From: Ignavibacteriota bacterium
GTDB taxonomy: Bacteria; Bacteroidota; Ignavibacteria; Ignavibacteriales; Melioribacteraceae
Direction: 5' to 3'
Assembly (NCBI GenBank): GCA_013112585.1
Contig: JABFGH010000011.1
Coordinates: forward strand, 1-64,000
Length of the DNA: 64,000 nucleotides
Of the stretch, positions 45,401-53,757 are shown piece after piece. The stretch's first letter is position 1. Each line of letters begins with the position of its first letter. The notes beneath the pieces are model-generated. The model saw only the letters and a list, made by a program, of their open reading frames with translations, made no database searches and had not been told where the DNA came from. The translations under genes were made by a program, and so were the position numbers.

Positions 45401-45650
45401 CTATTCCTTAAAATACCGCATGAATGATTTCGGCAAACAGAAAGTTTCGATAACGAGAAAAAGAAAAGACGTTGACATTGAGGCATTGAACCAAGACTTA
45501 CTTAAAAGTACTTTGAATCATATAAGAAAATATGTTAAATCAATTGCAGAAGGAAAATTTGTTTTATCGCCACATGAGGATAGGGAAAAACTTGTTTGCG
45601 GATATTGTCAATTTAAATCAATTTGCCGGATACAGGAAGTGCCGCTGTAG
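42489..45650 (+). CDS. addB: AddB-like helicase/nuclease subunit with Fe-S cluster
   Basis: 1053 aa from ATG 42489 (the ATG at 42456 overlaps the CYTH gene). N-terminal degenerate UvrD-like region (KISGGKTSELLVVVPTNRKLR), central helicase-like domains (VTTVNEIRGLSFDYLFISGL, LTNPRYNGD), and a C-terminal PD-(D/E)XK RecB nuclease domain (GKIDRIDFN, then IIDYKLGG). The four Fe-S cysteines of AddB are present: one in YAKCPYKYF and three in KLVCGYCQFKSIC (C-x2-C-x5-C). With AddA it would resect DNA ends for recombination. No addA follows in this window, so the partner must be elsewhere. The gene symbol is by family. Confidence 0.87.
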   Translation: MILTKENIKQLDIERLAAEKISGGKTSELLVVVPTNRKLRNLKKEIITQSPNQNVSQINVETITTLSTKLLESHKTFIQLSEAAASVLIKQCAEEIDFKYLINFKDRIPFGTLDRIKNVIAEYKEHGFTPEMLLHESQNLSKSERLKAEDIAEIYKRFLKLCIELNTFDIGDIYRELNLLNEDEFKKCWCNNYSSVTTIIINGFDEFTKHEVDIIDKLSGIDNVQLYINFDYFNFNPAIFSHLKNCYKTFEEKKFKRAADISETEIGRFQNIVRENLFLDKLNKPNSDFKNSICRITAANRETEVELIAKEIKKLILEKKVEPHKICVAFNVINKYSSIIRDLFEVYGIPVNLTDRLSLAKSYPVITIINLLEIVENDFYYKNIFRALSSGFIKISEINISNLFNTAVKLKIVIGKNNWLNRIKEKIDTLKNYSEEDESADIEIRQLQKAFTDIEKIEKLLKPLNKKLTIDEFLSSLKQIINDVRLPILLLKDAKGKEEENIKAVAAFIKNLTEIFELLKTELGSKEKFRLNFFIDQIRTFSGWARFNIKEKSNYGVQVTTVNEIRGLSFDYLFISGLCDGDFPTRYNPEIFFSGSFARKEQIHQTEERYHFYQSLCSWNKKLYLTNPRYNGDKELVESNFLRDFQKTFEVTNLNVDDFADTIYSKSDFLEEFGKNFKDSKSELKIPVNGLNDIDKDKAINAIEIDRKRIEQMTVPTAYSGLLFDDAADLDLSSALENFIDKQYSVSELELYAKCPYKYFAERILSLEVIEEPEEEIEAIEIGSLLHSVLYEFYVELREKDIVLKNCDDKTFKSAEKILFKIAEEKVENIFYDSVFTFYEKEKIFGIGGNKKESILYKFLEEERTDEESFKPSYFETGFGKIRKTEIDAELSTVEPVSVDDIKLRGKIDRIDFNKTSQSINIIDYKLGGKKPTIDELWNGISLQLPFYLYAAAKLVSKKSGSSIMPELMYIYSLKYRMNDFGKQKVSITRKRKDVDIEALNQDLLKSTLNHIRKYVKSIAEGKFVLSPHEDREKLVCGYCQFKSICRIQEVPL

Positions 45651-45656
45651 TTGTAA

Positions 45657-45816
45657 ATCGAAATTCATTTCGATAAAACCCGGACATACATTTCTTCTAA
45701 ATATTGTTGAGTAGTTTATTTTGTGAGTCGATAAAATATATTTTTGTTTTTTGCTTAGTACTCATTACTCCCGAAATAAATTTCGGGTTACAATGTAAAT
45801 CGAAATTCATTTCGAT
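45657..45816. repeat. Three short hairpins with two identical copies
   Basis: ATCGAAAT-TC-ATTTCGAT occurs at 45657-45674 and 45799-45816 with identical 23-nt surroundings, and CCCGAAAT-AA-ATTTCGGG lies at 45770-45787. All are 8-bp stems with two-base loops in the gap between addB and the convergent channel gene. They look like a member of the dispersed hairpins also seen at 28701 and 58690-59100. Confidence 0.65.
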
Positions 45817-45847
45817 GCCTTTAAGTATTTTCGTCCGCTAAACAAAT

Positions 45848-46675
45848 TCACAACTTCGCCCCGCAAAACTTACAATGTACTGCATCATGTTCATGTCCTT
45901 CTGCGCTGCATTCCAGGCATGATCGGGTAGATACAGACTTATCAGTTTTTACCCTGCCCATCTCAACCGTAACAATTCCCGTTGGCACCGCAATTATTCC
46001 ATAACCCATTATCATAAGCATAGCGGCGAGTAACTGTCCAATTTCGGTTTGGGGTGAAATATCTCCATAGCCAACAGTGGTAAGGGTAACAATAGACCAG
46101 TAAATTCCTTTGGGAATACTAGTAAATCCATTTTCCTCACCCTCTATTAAATAAATTAACGAACCTACAACAACAGCTATTGTTAGAACAACAAAAAGGA
46201 AGACGGTAATTTTTCTTCGGCTTGCTATTAACGCTAGTTTTAATTGTTTAATTTCACCAATGTATTGAACAATTTTAAATACTCGAAATACTCTTAGCAC
46301 CCGTAAAATTCTTATAATAATTAATAATTGAGTACCGGGCAGAATCAAACTTATATATGTTGGCAGTATTGCAAGTAGATCAACAATGCCGTAGAAACTT
46401 CCCGCATACTTCATTGGTCTGCCTACACAATAAAGCCTAAACAGGTATTCAATTGAAAATAGAATTGTGAATGCCCACTCAATAATATAAAGTGCTTCAC
46501 CATATTCAAGTCGTATAGCTTTTACGCTGTCAAGCATTACCGCAATCACGCTTAGTATAATCAGCACAATAAGTGTCTCGTCAAATATTCTGCCCCACTT
46601 TGTATCGGCTTCAAATATTATTTCATGCACTTTAAATTTGAAATTAGATTTCTGCTCGGTGTTGTTGTTTTTCAT
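45848..46675 (-). CDS. Voltage-gated-type potassium channel with C-terminal zinc-ribbon
   Basis: 275 aa. Six transmembrane helices as in Kv channels: an S4 with regularly spaced Arg (IIRILRVLRVFRVFKIV, about 122-138) and the K+ selectivity filter TTVGYGD (about 194-200) before S6 (LLAAMLMIMGYGIIAVPTG). The C-terminal tail (about 250-275) has CLECSAEGHEHDAVHCKFCG, a CxxC-H-CxxC ribbon likely to bind zinc. It probably conducts K+ across the inner membrane in response to voltage. Own unit on the minus strand. Confidence 0.92.
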   Translation of the reverse strand: MKNNNTEQKSNFKFKVHEIIFEADTKWGRIFDETLIVLIILSVIAVMLDSVKAIRLEYGEALYIIEWAFTILFSIEYLFRLYCVGRPMKYAGSFYGIVDLLAILPTYISLILPGTQLLIIIRILRVLRVFRVFKIVQYIGEIKQLKLALIASRRKITVFLFVVLTIAVVVGSLIYLIEGEENGFTSIPKGIYWSIVTLTTVGYGDISPQTEIGQLLAAMLMIMGYGIIAVPTGIVTVEMGRVKTDKSVSTRSCLECSAEGHEHDAVHCKFCGAKL

Positions 46676-46840
46676 AGAAGTGGTTCAATTTTAGTTTTAA
46701 ATTATTATTTCTTCCGTGCAATTTTAGATTTCAAAAAGTACAAATTTAAATACTAATTTGCTTCACTGCTTCAAAGTGATTTTTATAAGACTTGCTTTCG
46801 GGGATGCTTGGTTTTATAAAACAAGCTGCTAATTTTACAA

Positions 46841-48472
46841 TTAACTAAATGTAATAACAATCAGGGTAAGGTCATCGCGTAATGCGCTGCTGCTCCATAA
46901 TTTTGTTTCAGCCAGAATGTTTTTTATTGTTTGCTCGGGGCTTGCTGAAATTGATTTTTGAAATATGTTTTTTGCTCTATCGATGCCAAGCATCTCATCA
47001 CCAGTATTGAATAATTCCATCAATCCATCGCTGGAAAACAAAATCGAATCTCCGCTTTCAGCAATAAACTCATCTTGTTTATAAGGAAAATTTGCAGGAC
47101 CCCCAATGGGCATGCTTCTCTGTTTAATTTCAATTACTAAATTATCCGCTTTTTTATAAAATAGAATTGGTGGCATACCGGAATTTGCAAATACAATTTT
47201 CTTTTGCGTTATTTTGCCGATTAAAAGTGCCATAAATAAATTTGGCAGGTTCATTTTTTTTATAGCAGAGTTAAACTTTGTAATTAAGCTGAGCGGTTCC
47301 TGCCCGTCAACTAATGCATTAAATAATGATTTTATTGCGGCAACTAAAGTCCCGGCTTTAGTTCCGTGCCCGGTCGCATCTCCTATTGCAAAAGTTAAAC
47401 TGTCGCCCGATTTATAAAAATCATAATAATCGCCTCCGACCTCAGTAGCCGTAAGCATTTGCGCGGCAATCTTAATATTAGGCAGGTCTGGCAATTCTTT
47501 AGGCAGCATCGAAAGCTGAAGTGAGCGGGCTTCTTCAAGCTCTTTTGTTTTGCGTAAATTATCTGCCTCTAAAAGTTTTTGCTCAAGCTCTCTTTCCTTT
47601 TTAATTCTTTCACTTTCAATATTTTGTTTTGATAATTCTTTAACAGTCTCAACTTCTTTTTCAAGCTCATCATTTATACGAGCAAAATTTTGAGATAAGT
47701 GAATTGACATTGAAAGTATTAGCACCAGTAAACCCCCATAAAATATAGGGAACTCAAACATCTGGGGAATTAAACCGAAGGTAATTAATATTTGATAAAG
47801 CCATGTAATTATAAATATGGAAAACCCTATTACTAAAAATCCCGGTTTAATTTTATTGAAATAGAATGAAATAAAAATCACTCTGCATATTTCCAGTATT
47901 GCAAGCACTGCATACACCTGAATTATTTTTCCAAGCGTAAATGTTAAATCGAAAAAAAGAATAATATTTAGAAGAGCACCGACTATAATGAAAAACACAA
48001 AATGTTTTGGTATTTGGAATTGAAAACTGTCATAAGCAAAGAGCAAAAGGAACACAATTCCAATCACGGCAAAAATTCCGCTTAATATAAAAATCGGTTC
48101 AAATGAAGCGGGGTTTTTTATAAAGTTTTTATATGAATCAATAAAATTTATTATTCCGATACTGAATGTTAGAATACCGTAATAAAGATTTGCAATTTCT
48201 CTTCGGTTAAAAAAATATAAAAAGAGATGAAGTATTGAGAAGACAAACGGTATTCCGCCGAAGATAAGCATATACTTAAAAATCATTCCTTCATTATTAA
48301 CTCTTGATTCAATAAACTTTTCCAGCGCGCCTATTTGAATATAGAAACCGTCTTGCCAGCCTAACAGCTTAACATTCGGCAGTGTAAAGTTTGAATAACG
48401 AACAGCAATCACCTGCTTTTCAAAATCTGAAAGCATTACCGGCTTGGGGTAATTAACATCAATCATTACCAC
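46841..48472 (-). CDS. SpoIIE-type PP2C phosphatase with 7TM sensor; true N-terminus lies further upstream
   Basis: 543 aa from a GTG at 48472. Contains seven transmembrane helices (about 60-265), a coiled coil with many Glu/Lys (about 265-320) and the PP2C/SpoIIE phosphatase domain with EVGGDYYDFYKSGD, AIGDATGHGTKAG and SSDGLMEL. These enzymes dephosphorylate anti-sigma-factor antagonists. The GTG is almost certainly not the start. The same frame runs on without a stop to 48874 and codes a signal-peptide-like helix (RLSFVTALLLILYVNQ) and a jelly-roll sensor domain (WKYKSGDNFEWAAINFDDS, IGWFRKSFKIDSTLFG, QIYLNGKLIHSIGKV) that belongs to 7TMR-DISM sensors. That stretch has no ATG, GTG or TTG; ATT codons at 48865 or 48859 could start it. 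Confidence 0.87.
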   Translation of the reverse strand: MVMIDVNYPKPVMLSDFEKQVIAVRYSNFTLPNVKLLGWQDGFYIQIGALEKFIESRVNNEGMIFKYMLIFGGIPFVFSILHLFLYFFNRREIANLYYGILTFSIGIINFIDSYKNFIKNPASFEPIFILSGIFAVIGIVFLLLFAYDSFQFQIPKHFVFFIIVGALLNIILFFDLTFTLGKIIQVYAVLAILEICRVIFISFYFNKIKPGFLVIGFSIFIITWLYQILITFGLIPQMFEFPIFYGGLLVLILSMSIHLSQNFARINDELEKEVETVKELSKQNIESERIKKERELEQKLLEADNLRKTKELEEARSLQLSMLPKELPDLPNIKIAAQMLTATEVGGDYYDFYKSGDSLTFAIGDATGHGTKAGTLVAAIKSLFNALVDGQEPLSLITKFNSAIKKMNLPNLFMALLIGKITQKKIVFANSGMPPILFYKKADNLVIEIKQRSMPIGGPANFPYKQDEFIAESGDSILFSSDGLMELFNTGDEMLGIDRAKNIFQKSISASPEQTIKNILAETKLWSSSALRDDLTLIVITFS

Positions 48473-48945
48473 TTCATTATTTTTTGAATTTCCAACTTTG
48501 CCTATTGAGTGAATTAGTTTACCGTTTAGATAAATTTGAGAAGCGCCGCATTGGAGAACTCTAATTCCAATTGTTTTACCGAATAGAGTTGAATCAATTT
48601 TAAATGATTTTCTAAACCACCCAATCCCGCTCCAACTAGAGGAGTTGTTGGGGTGCTTAAGTGAATTTACATATTCCCAGTTTGAATCATCAAAATTAAT
48701 TGCTGCCCATTCAAAGTTATCGCCCGATTTATACTTCCAATCATCAATAAGCTCAACCGGGTATTCCTCGAATGAAGAAACAGAAAACGGCTGTGTAACC
48801 CCGCTGTATTGGTTAACGTATAAAATTAAAAGAAGTGCGGTTACAAATGATAGTCTAATTCTAATTTGTTTTCTCTATACAATTATTAAAAATAATCATC
48901 ACTCCATTTGACGGCTTCAATGAATAACGGTTTTATAACATGAGC

Positions 48946-49752
48946 TTACTTTTTATAATATTTCATTGCTTCCGGTATAGCTTTCTTCAAATCATCAATT
49001 CTTGTTTGGTCTGATGGGTGCGTACTTAGCCATTCGGGCGGCGCTTCCCCGCCTTTTGCATCAGCCATTCTCTGCCAAAAATTAACTGCCTCCTGAGGAT
49101 TGTAACCAGCCATCGCCATAAAAATTAATCCAAGATGATCAGCCTCACTTTCATGAAGGCGGCTAAAGGGGAGCATAACACCTACCTGGCTTCCTACGCC
49201 ATACGCAGTCAGCAAAATACCCTGCAGTGCATCGGATTCTTCTTCTAATAATTTTGATAAAGCCATTCCTCCGAACTGCTGCACAACTTGATGACTCATT
49301 CTTTCACCGCCGTGTTCGGCAACTGCATGTGCTACTTCATGTCCCATAACAACTGCAACACCTGCTTCGGTTTTTGTAATAGGAAGTATTCCGGTATAAA
49401 AAACTACTTTACCGCCCGGCATAGCCCATGCGTTTACTTGATCGTTCTCAACTAAATTAAATTCCCATTGATAACCCTTTAACTCATCCGACATATTATT
49501 CTGCGCAAAGTATTGCTCAACTGCTTTAGATATTTTATCACCAACTCTTTTTATCATTGCAGATTGCTTTCTGTTTGTGCTTAGTTTATTCTCTTTTAAA
49601 AATTGATCGTATTGCTGAAAGCTCATTGACATAAGCTCTGAACTTGGTATAACATTTAATTGTGAACGCCCTGTTACCGGTACAGTACTGCATGATTGAA
49701 AATTAATAATTGAAAAAAATATTAGAACAGCTATTAAGTTTTGCAGCCGCAT
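48946..49752 (-). CDS. M48-family metalloprotease lipoprotein
   Basis: 268 aa from ATG 49752, which has GGGAG 9 nt upstream (the ATG at 49767 adds five residues). Lipoprotein signal with lipobox FQSC (Cys about 21). Zinc-binding HEVAH (MGHEVAHAVAEH) and the third ligand Glu in SEADHLGLIFM, both of the M48 family (HtpX/Oma1/LoiP type). It degrades or processes proteins in the periplasm, and could be an outer-membrane quality-control protease. The gene is alone on its strand between the phosphatase and TPR genes. Confidence 0.92.
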   Translation of the reverse strand: MRLQNLIAVLIFFSIINFQSCSTVPVTGRSQLNVIPSSELMSMSFQQYDQFLKENKLSTNRKQSAMIKRVGDKISKAVEQYFAQNNMSDELKGYQWEFNLVENDQVNAWAMPGGKVVFYTGILPITKTEAGVAVVMGHEVAHAVAEHGGERMSHQVVQQFGGMALSKLLEEESDALQGILLTAYGVGSQVGVMLPFSRLHESEADHLGLIFMAMAGYNPQEAVNFWQRMADAKGGEAPPEWLSTHPSDQTRIDDLKKAIPEAMKYYKK

Positions 49753-49920
49753 TTTGATTACTCCCATTTTAACATGTTTAATTTTTATTGCAATATAAGA
49801 TTTTAAAAATAATTCTACTTCATAAAATAATAAGAGAAGATATTTAAGGCGGGAAGATATAATCTCCGGAATTTTCCTTTCACATATTGATCAAAAACTC
49901 CGGAGATTTTAAAACAAAAA

Positions 49921-51375
49921 TTATAATTCGCTAAGCATTTGATTAGCTTTATTTCGTACGAAAGCATATTGCAGGTTCGGCAGGGAATAAAAATTTGCCG
50001 CCTTGCTCAAAAACTTTTTCGCTAAATCTGTGCTGTCCATTTCTTTATAAACTTTTGCAAGAATAAATAGGTTGTATGGATTTTGCATATTAGCCCGTTT
50101 CAGTTCTCTTGCAGCTTCTTCATAATTGCCTTCTTTCATTAAAATTAATCCGCTTAACTGTCTTGCTAATCTCATTTGATTTGGATTGTTAATCTCTTTT
50201 ACTCCGGCAATGAATTCATCACATTTGTTTTTTGCTTCATCAATACTCCCTTTTTTCATTGCTATTGAGCCGGTGTTATAAAAATGGAGCAGCCTGATAT
50301 TCTCCTTTCTTTCATTCGACATCTCAGCGGCATCTGCCATTTCAACCGACATTTTGTAATGATCAAAAGCTTTCTCTAATTCACCCATTTCATAATATAC
50401 GTTACCCAGCAAGGCTAAATCGTTGGACATTGCAGCTTTATCATTAAATTTTTCTGCCAGTTCATACTGCTGCTTTATATAATCAATAGCCTTATCCAGC
50501 TTACCCTCATCAACATAAGAAATGGCAATATTATTTAATGCAGTCCTTCTTTCACCATCATTTCTTGCGGATGTAAGTAATTCATTCAGCTTATTTCTTG
50601 CACCGTCATATTCGCCCTTATAATTCAAGTTAGCGGCAATTCCTAAATAAGATGCAACAAAATTGTTGTCCTTCTCCAATGCTTTTTCATAATGCATTAT
50701 TGATTTATCAAACTCGCCCATTTTAAGCATTAGCTCTGCATAGGAATCATAAGGATTTGGATCATCTGGAATCAGGTCGATATAATTTTTAAAAGCTTCC
50801 TCTGCTTTATCAAACTTTCCTAATGGTCTGTAAGCATATCCAAGTGAGTTATATGGAGCTGCGTAGTCGGGATTAATTTTTATTGCTTTTTGAAATTGAG
50901 CAATTGCTTCGGGAAAAAGCTGCTGAGCAAAATAATTATTTCCTAAAAAATTATGTGCTCTTTCATCACCGGGGTACATATTAACCAACTGCTCAAAGTA
51001 AGTCTGCTGAAGATGTAGGTGACCATTAACGCCGGCGTCAACACCAAGTATGTATGTACGCTCACCTTCGGAAACTTTATCAATTAATGAAACAGCTTTG
51101 TTCAAGTTTTCAAAAAAACCTTTTGCAGTTGGATTATTAAATGCAAAACCAACATAAGCCATTGCAAAGTTTTCATCTAATTCAATGGCATTTTTAAAAT
51201 AGGCAAGAGCCTCTAAGCCCCTTAAGTTTTCTGCTAAATTTCTGCCTTCAATATATTCTTTTAATGCTTCTTCCGAATTTGTAGTTAAAGGCATTTTTTC
51301 ATTTTGGGTTGAACAACTGTAATTTAGAAGTAAAATAAAAATGACCGGTAAAAATATTTTCATGCTGCTCTTCAT
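49921..51375 (-). CDS. TPR-repeat lipoprotein
   Basis: 484 aa from ATG 51375 with GAGGTGA upstream. Lipoprotein signal (lipobox NYSC). The whole mature part is made of about ten tetratricopeptide repeats with the W/L-G-Y-A-F-P pattern (AYVGFAFNNP, AHNFLGNNYFAQQLFPEAIAQF in parts, AYNSLGYAYRPLGKF-type helices). It is a protein-protein scaffold at the outer membrane. I see no catalytic motif. Similar proteins often serve secretion, gliding or regulatory complexes. Confidence 0.88.
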   Translation of the reverse strand: MKSSMKIFLPVIFILLLNYSCSTQNEKMPLTTNSEEALKEYIEGRNLAENLRGLEALAYFKNAIELDENFAMAYVGFAFNNPTAKGFFENLNKAVSLIDKVSEGERTYILGVDAGVNGHLHLQQTYFEQLVNMYPGDERAHNFLGNNYFAQQLFPEAIAQFQKAIKINPDYAAPYNSLGYAYRPLGKFDKAEEAFKNYIDLIPDDPNPYDSYAELMLKMGEFDKSIMHYEKALEKDNNFVASYLGIAANLNYKGEYDGARNKLNELLTSARNDGERRTALNNIAISYVDEGKLDKAIDYIKQQYELAEKFNDKAAMSNDLALLGNVYYEMGELEKAFDHYKMSVEMADAAEMSNERKENIRLLHFYNTGSIAMKKGSIDEAKNKCDEFIAGVKEINNPNQMRLARQLSGLILMKEGNYEEAARELKRANMQNPYNLFILAKVYKEMDSTDLAKKFLSKAANFYSLPNLQYAFVRNKANQMLSEL

Positions 51376-51646
51376 TTGTTCACCTCTATTTATTTTTATG
51401 ATTAAGTAATCTCAAAAAATAATACCGGTCGAAGTATAGTGAGGTTAAAATACGCAGTGTAGATGTGACAAATATAAAGTAAAAATGAAATAACTTCGAC
51501 TTGAACTTAAAATAGTTTGATAATGTGAATAAGTCAATAATCAATTTTCAAACTCCGTGATGTTATTCTTTAAGTTAAATTTATTATTAGTTATCTTTAT
51601 ATTTAACAATCATACAAATCAAACCCTACAACTAATGGAGTGATTA

Positions 51647-52048
51647 ATGGAAGACTTCAACGAATTAAACAACGAACCATCATCAGGGATACAACCGCCC
51701 AGCCCATTTCGCAGCATGTTCGGCAAAATGACTTCAGACATGCGCTTTGTCGGACTCTTTACAATTATTTACGGTGCGATAAATTGTTTATCTATTATTG
51801 GTGCCGTAATTGGTATTCCGATGATATTTATTGGTATTAGAATGAGAGAAGCCGCAGACCATTTTGATATGTTTAAAGATTCCAACGATGCCAAGGCTCT
51901 TCGTAGAGGTTTCGAATCTCAAAGCAGATTTCTAAATATTCAAAAAATATTAATAATTATTGGAATAGTTTTATTTATTGTTTCAATATTATTCATGATC
52001 ATTGGATTCGGCGCAATGTTCAGCGCAATGAGCAGCTATCAAGGATAA
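51647..52048 (+). CDS. DUF5362-family small membrane protein
   Basis: 133 aa. A Pro/Asn-rich cytoplasmic N-terminus (about 1-30) precedes two hydrophobic helices (about 38-62, GLFTIIYGAINCLSIIGAVI, and 101-128). The pair of helices with IRMREAADHF between them is a feature of the DUF5362 family of this phylum. No known function. It stands alone; a 5' leader of about 200 nt from the divergent TPR gene separates them. Confidence 0.72.
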   Translation: MEDFNELNNEPSSGIQPPSPFRSMFGKMTSDMRFVGLFTIIYGAINCLSIIGAVIGIPMIFIGIRMREAADHFDMFKDSNDAKALRRGFESQSRFLNIQKILIIIGIVLFIVSILFMIIGFGAMFSAMSSYQG

Positions 52049-52130
52049 CAAAAAATATTTTTCTGAATACTATTTTAATTTACAACTAAGTAAAATTTAT
52101 TTTTTCTTTAACTAAAAGAAAGAGCACAAG

Positions 52131-53036
52131 ATGCATTTGCTGAAAACTATTTTGTTAATGCTTGGATTGTTGTTTTTATTTGCATGCAGCAGTGAAACCT
52201 ATAAAGAAAAAGGCAGCAAAGAATATATTGCAGAAATAAAAGAATGGCATAACAAGAGAATTGAAAGATTGAAAAGACCAAACGGCTGGCTCAATTTGGT
52301 TGGACTCCATTGGTTGAAAGAAGGTAAAAACACTTTTGGTTCAAGCGCCGGTAATGATTTTATTTTTGAAGGTAAAAATATTCCTAAGTCAATAGGATTT
52401 TTTGAGCTGAAGGACAGCATTGTTACTATTAATGTAAATGAAAATGTAGATGTTTTGGTTGACAGCGCGAAAGTAAAAACTGCAATTTTAAAGAATGATT
52501 TTGAAGAAAACACAACACAAATGCAATTAGGCTCACTTAGGTGGTTCATAATAAAGAGGGGAGAAAAACTTGGTGTCCGTGTTAGAGATCTTGAAGCAAA
52601 ATTATTAACAGAGTTTGAAGGAATTGATACCTTTCCCATTAACGAAGATTGGAAAGTTGAAGCGGAGTTTGTTAAGTATGATCCGCCCAAAAAAATAGTA
52701 ATACCCGATGTACTCGGTAATTTTAACGAGAGCGAATCGCCCGGCGCTTTAAAATTTATTGTTGATGGAACAGAATACTCACTTGACCCGACCGAAGCAA
52801 GCAGCGGTTACTTTGTTGTTTTTGCAGATTTAACAAGCGGCGAAGAAACCTACGGTGCAGGCAGATTTTTATACGTGGAAGCGCCTGGCTCAACCGGAAA
52901 GATTTATTTAGATTTTAATAAAGCGTACAATCCGCCATGTGCATTTACAAAATATGCTACTTGCCCATTGCCGCCAAAACAGAATCATATTAAATTAAGA
53001 GTCACAGCAGGCGAAAAAAATTTCGGCGAGCATTAA
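52131..53036 (+). CDS. DUF1684 lipoprotein
   Basis: 301 aa. Lipoprotein signal with lipobox LFAC (Cys about 19). The DUF1684 domain spans most of the mature protein: EIKEWHNKRIERLKRPNGWL, GLHWLKEGKNTFGSS, YVEAPGSTGKIYLDFNKAYNPPCAF and YATCPLPPKQN, with the near-invariant C-x-Y... cysteines. The function is not known; the family is widespread in Bacteroidota and Actinobacteria as exported proteins. No operon partner, but two REP-like hairpins follow directly. Confidence 0.9.
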   Translation: MHLLKTILLMLGLLFLFACSSETYKEKGSKEYIAEIKEWHNKRIERLKRPNGWLNLVGLHWLKEGKNTFGSSAGNDFIFEGKNIPKSIGFFELKDSIVTINVNENVDVLVDSAKVKTAILKNDFEENTTQMQLGSLRWFIIKRGEKLGVRVRDLEAKLLTEFEGIDTFPINEDWKVEAEFVKYDPPKKIVIPDVLGNFNESESPGALKFIVDGTEYSLDPTEASSGYFVVFADLTSGEETYGAGRFLYVEAPGSTGKIYLDFNKAYNPPCAFTKYATCPLPPKQNHIKLRVTAGEKNFGEH

Positions 53037-53049
53037 TATTAAAAACGTA

Positions 53050-53153
53050 GAGACGTTCGTAAGAACGTCTCAAATCCATTCATTCTACATCGATTTCCTT
53101 TTCAAATTTCACGATTTATTTTTACTTGGAGACGTTTTGCCAAACGTCTCTAC
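53050..53153. repeat. Two REP-like hairpins beside the transposase gene
   Basis: GAGACGTTC-GTAA-GAACGTCTC lies at 53050-53071 and GAGACGTTT-TGCC-AAACGTCTC at 53129-53150. Both arms begin GAGACG and both are preceded or followed by GTA/TAC, as in the palindrome inside the transposase gene at 53380-53407. The transposase's stop codon (53150-53152) lies at the edge of the second hairpin. A degenerate copy (GAGACGTTAT...GTCGCTAC) lies at about 53696-53721 on the 5' side. Confidence 0.8.
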
Positions 53154-53677
53154 AGTAAATCCTCACAAATATTTTCATTCTTGTCTTTATCTATTTCCCA
53201 ACTCAACGGGTTTTGCTCAATGTACTTTCTAATTCTGAAGAGTTCTTTTTCATCACGAATTATTCTATCATAAAACCTAGACTGCCATGCAAAATTTTTG
53301 TGTCCATTTTCGCGAATACTTTTTGTTACTGCAGATTTAAAGGAGCCGACAATGTTTGATAGTGAATTTGTACTTTTGGGTAGAGACGGGGCATGCCCCG
53401 TCTCTACGGGATTTAATATAATTATCCCATGAACATGATTCGGCATTATTACATGATAATCCAATTCAGCGAGCTTATAATGCTTTGGAATGTTTTTCCA
53501 AATGTCTTCACAAACTAATCCCAAGCTATTCAATTTCATTTTTCCATCAACTATTTCCCCAAAATATTCCTTGTGATCTTTTGTGTTGATTGTTATATAA
53601 TACCACCAAGCGGATGAGTAATCCCAGCCTTTTAATCTTGCTGATGTTGTGCGGTATTTGTTTTTGTATTTGGGCAT
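53150..53677 (-). CDS. REP-associated tyrosine transposase (RAYT; IS200-like Y1 family)
   Basis: 175 aa. Y1 transposase fold: YYITINTKDHKEYFG (first strand), the HUH motif in YHVIMPNHVHGIIIL (HVH) and the catalytic Tyr in RIRKYIEQNPLSW. RAYTs are single-copy domesticated relatives of IS200 transposases that move short palindromes. Exactly such palindromes flank this gene at both ends and one lies inside it, read in frame as PVETGHAPSLPK just after the HUH motif. Whether the insert disturbs the enzyme is unknown; it lies in a loop where other RAYTs vary in length. The stop codon falls inside a flanking hairpin. Confidence 0.92.
   Translation of the reverse strand: MPKYKNKYRTTSARLKGWDYSSAWWYYITINTKDHKEYFGEIVDGKMKLNSLGLVCEDIWKNIPKHYKLAELDYHVIMPNHVHGIIILNPVETGHAPSLPKSTNSLSNIVGSFKSAVTKSIRENGHKNFAWQSRFYDRIIRDEKELFRIRKYIEQNPLSWEIDKDKNENICEDLL
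53380..53407. repeat. Perfect 28-bp palindrome inside the transposase gene
   Basis: GTAGAGACGGGGCA at 53380-53393 is continued by its exact reverse complement to 53407. It belongs to the same family as the flanking REP-like hairpins (GTAGAGACG start) but has different inner bases, so it has diverged while both arms stayed complementary. It keeps the reading frame of the transposase open. Confidence 0.85.
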
Positions 53678-53757
53678 TTTGCAATCGTTGTTTTTGAGAC
53701 GTTATTCCGAAAGTCGCTACTTGTTTTTATAGTCTATCAAATTATAAGTGCCGTTTT

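Noticed and set aside
48472-48472. GTG 48472 as the true start of the phosphatase
   Set aside because: It would cut a jelly-roll sensor domain in the middle; the coding signal clearly continues upstream for about 134 codons.
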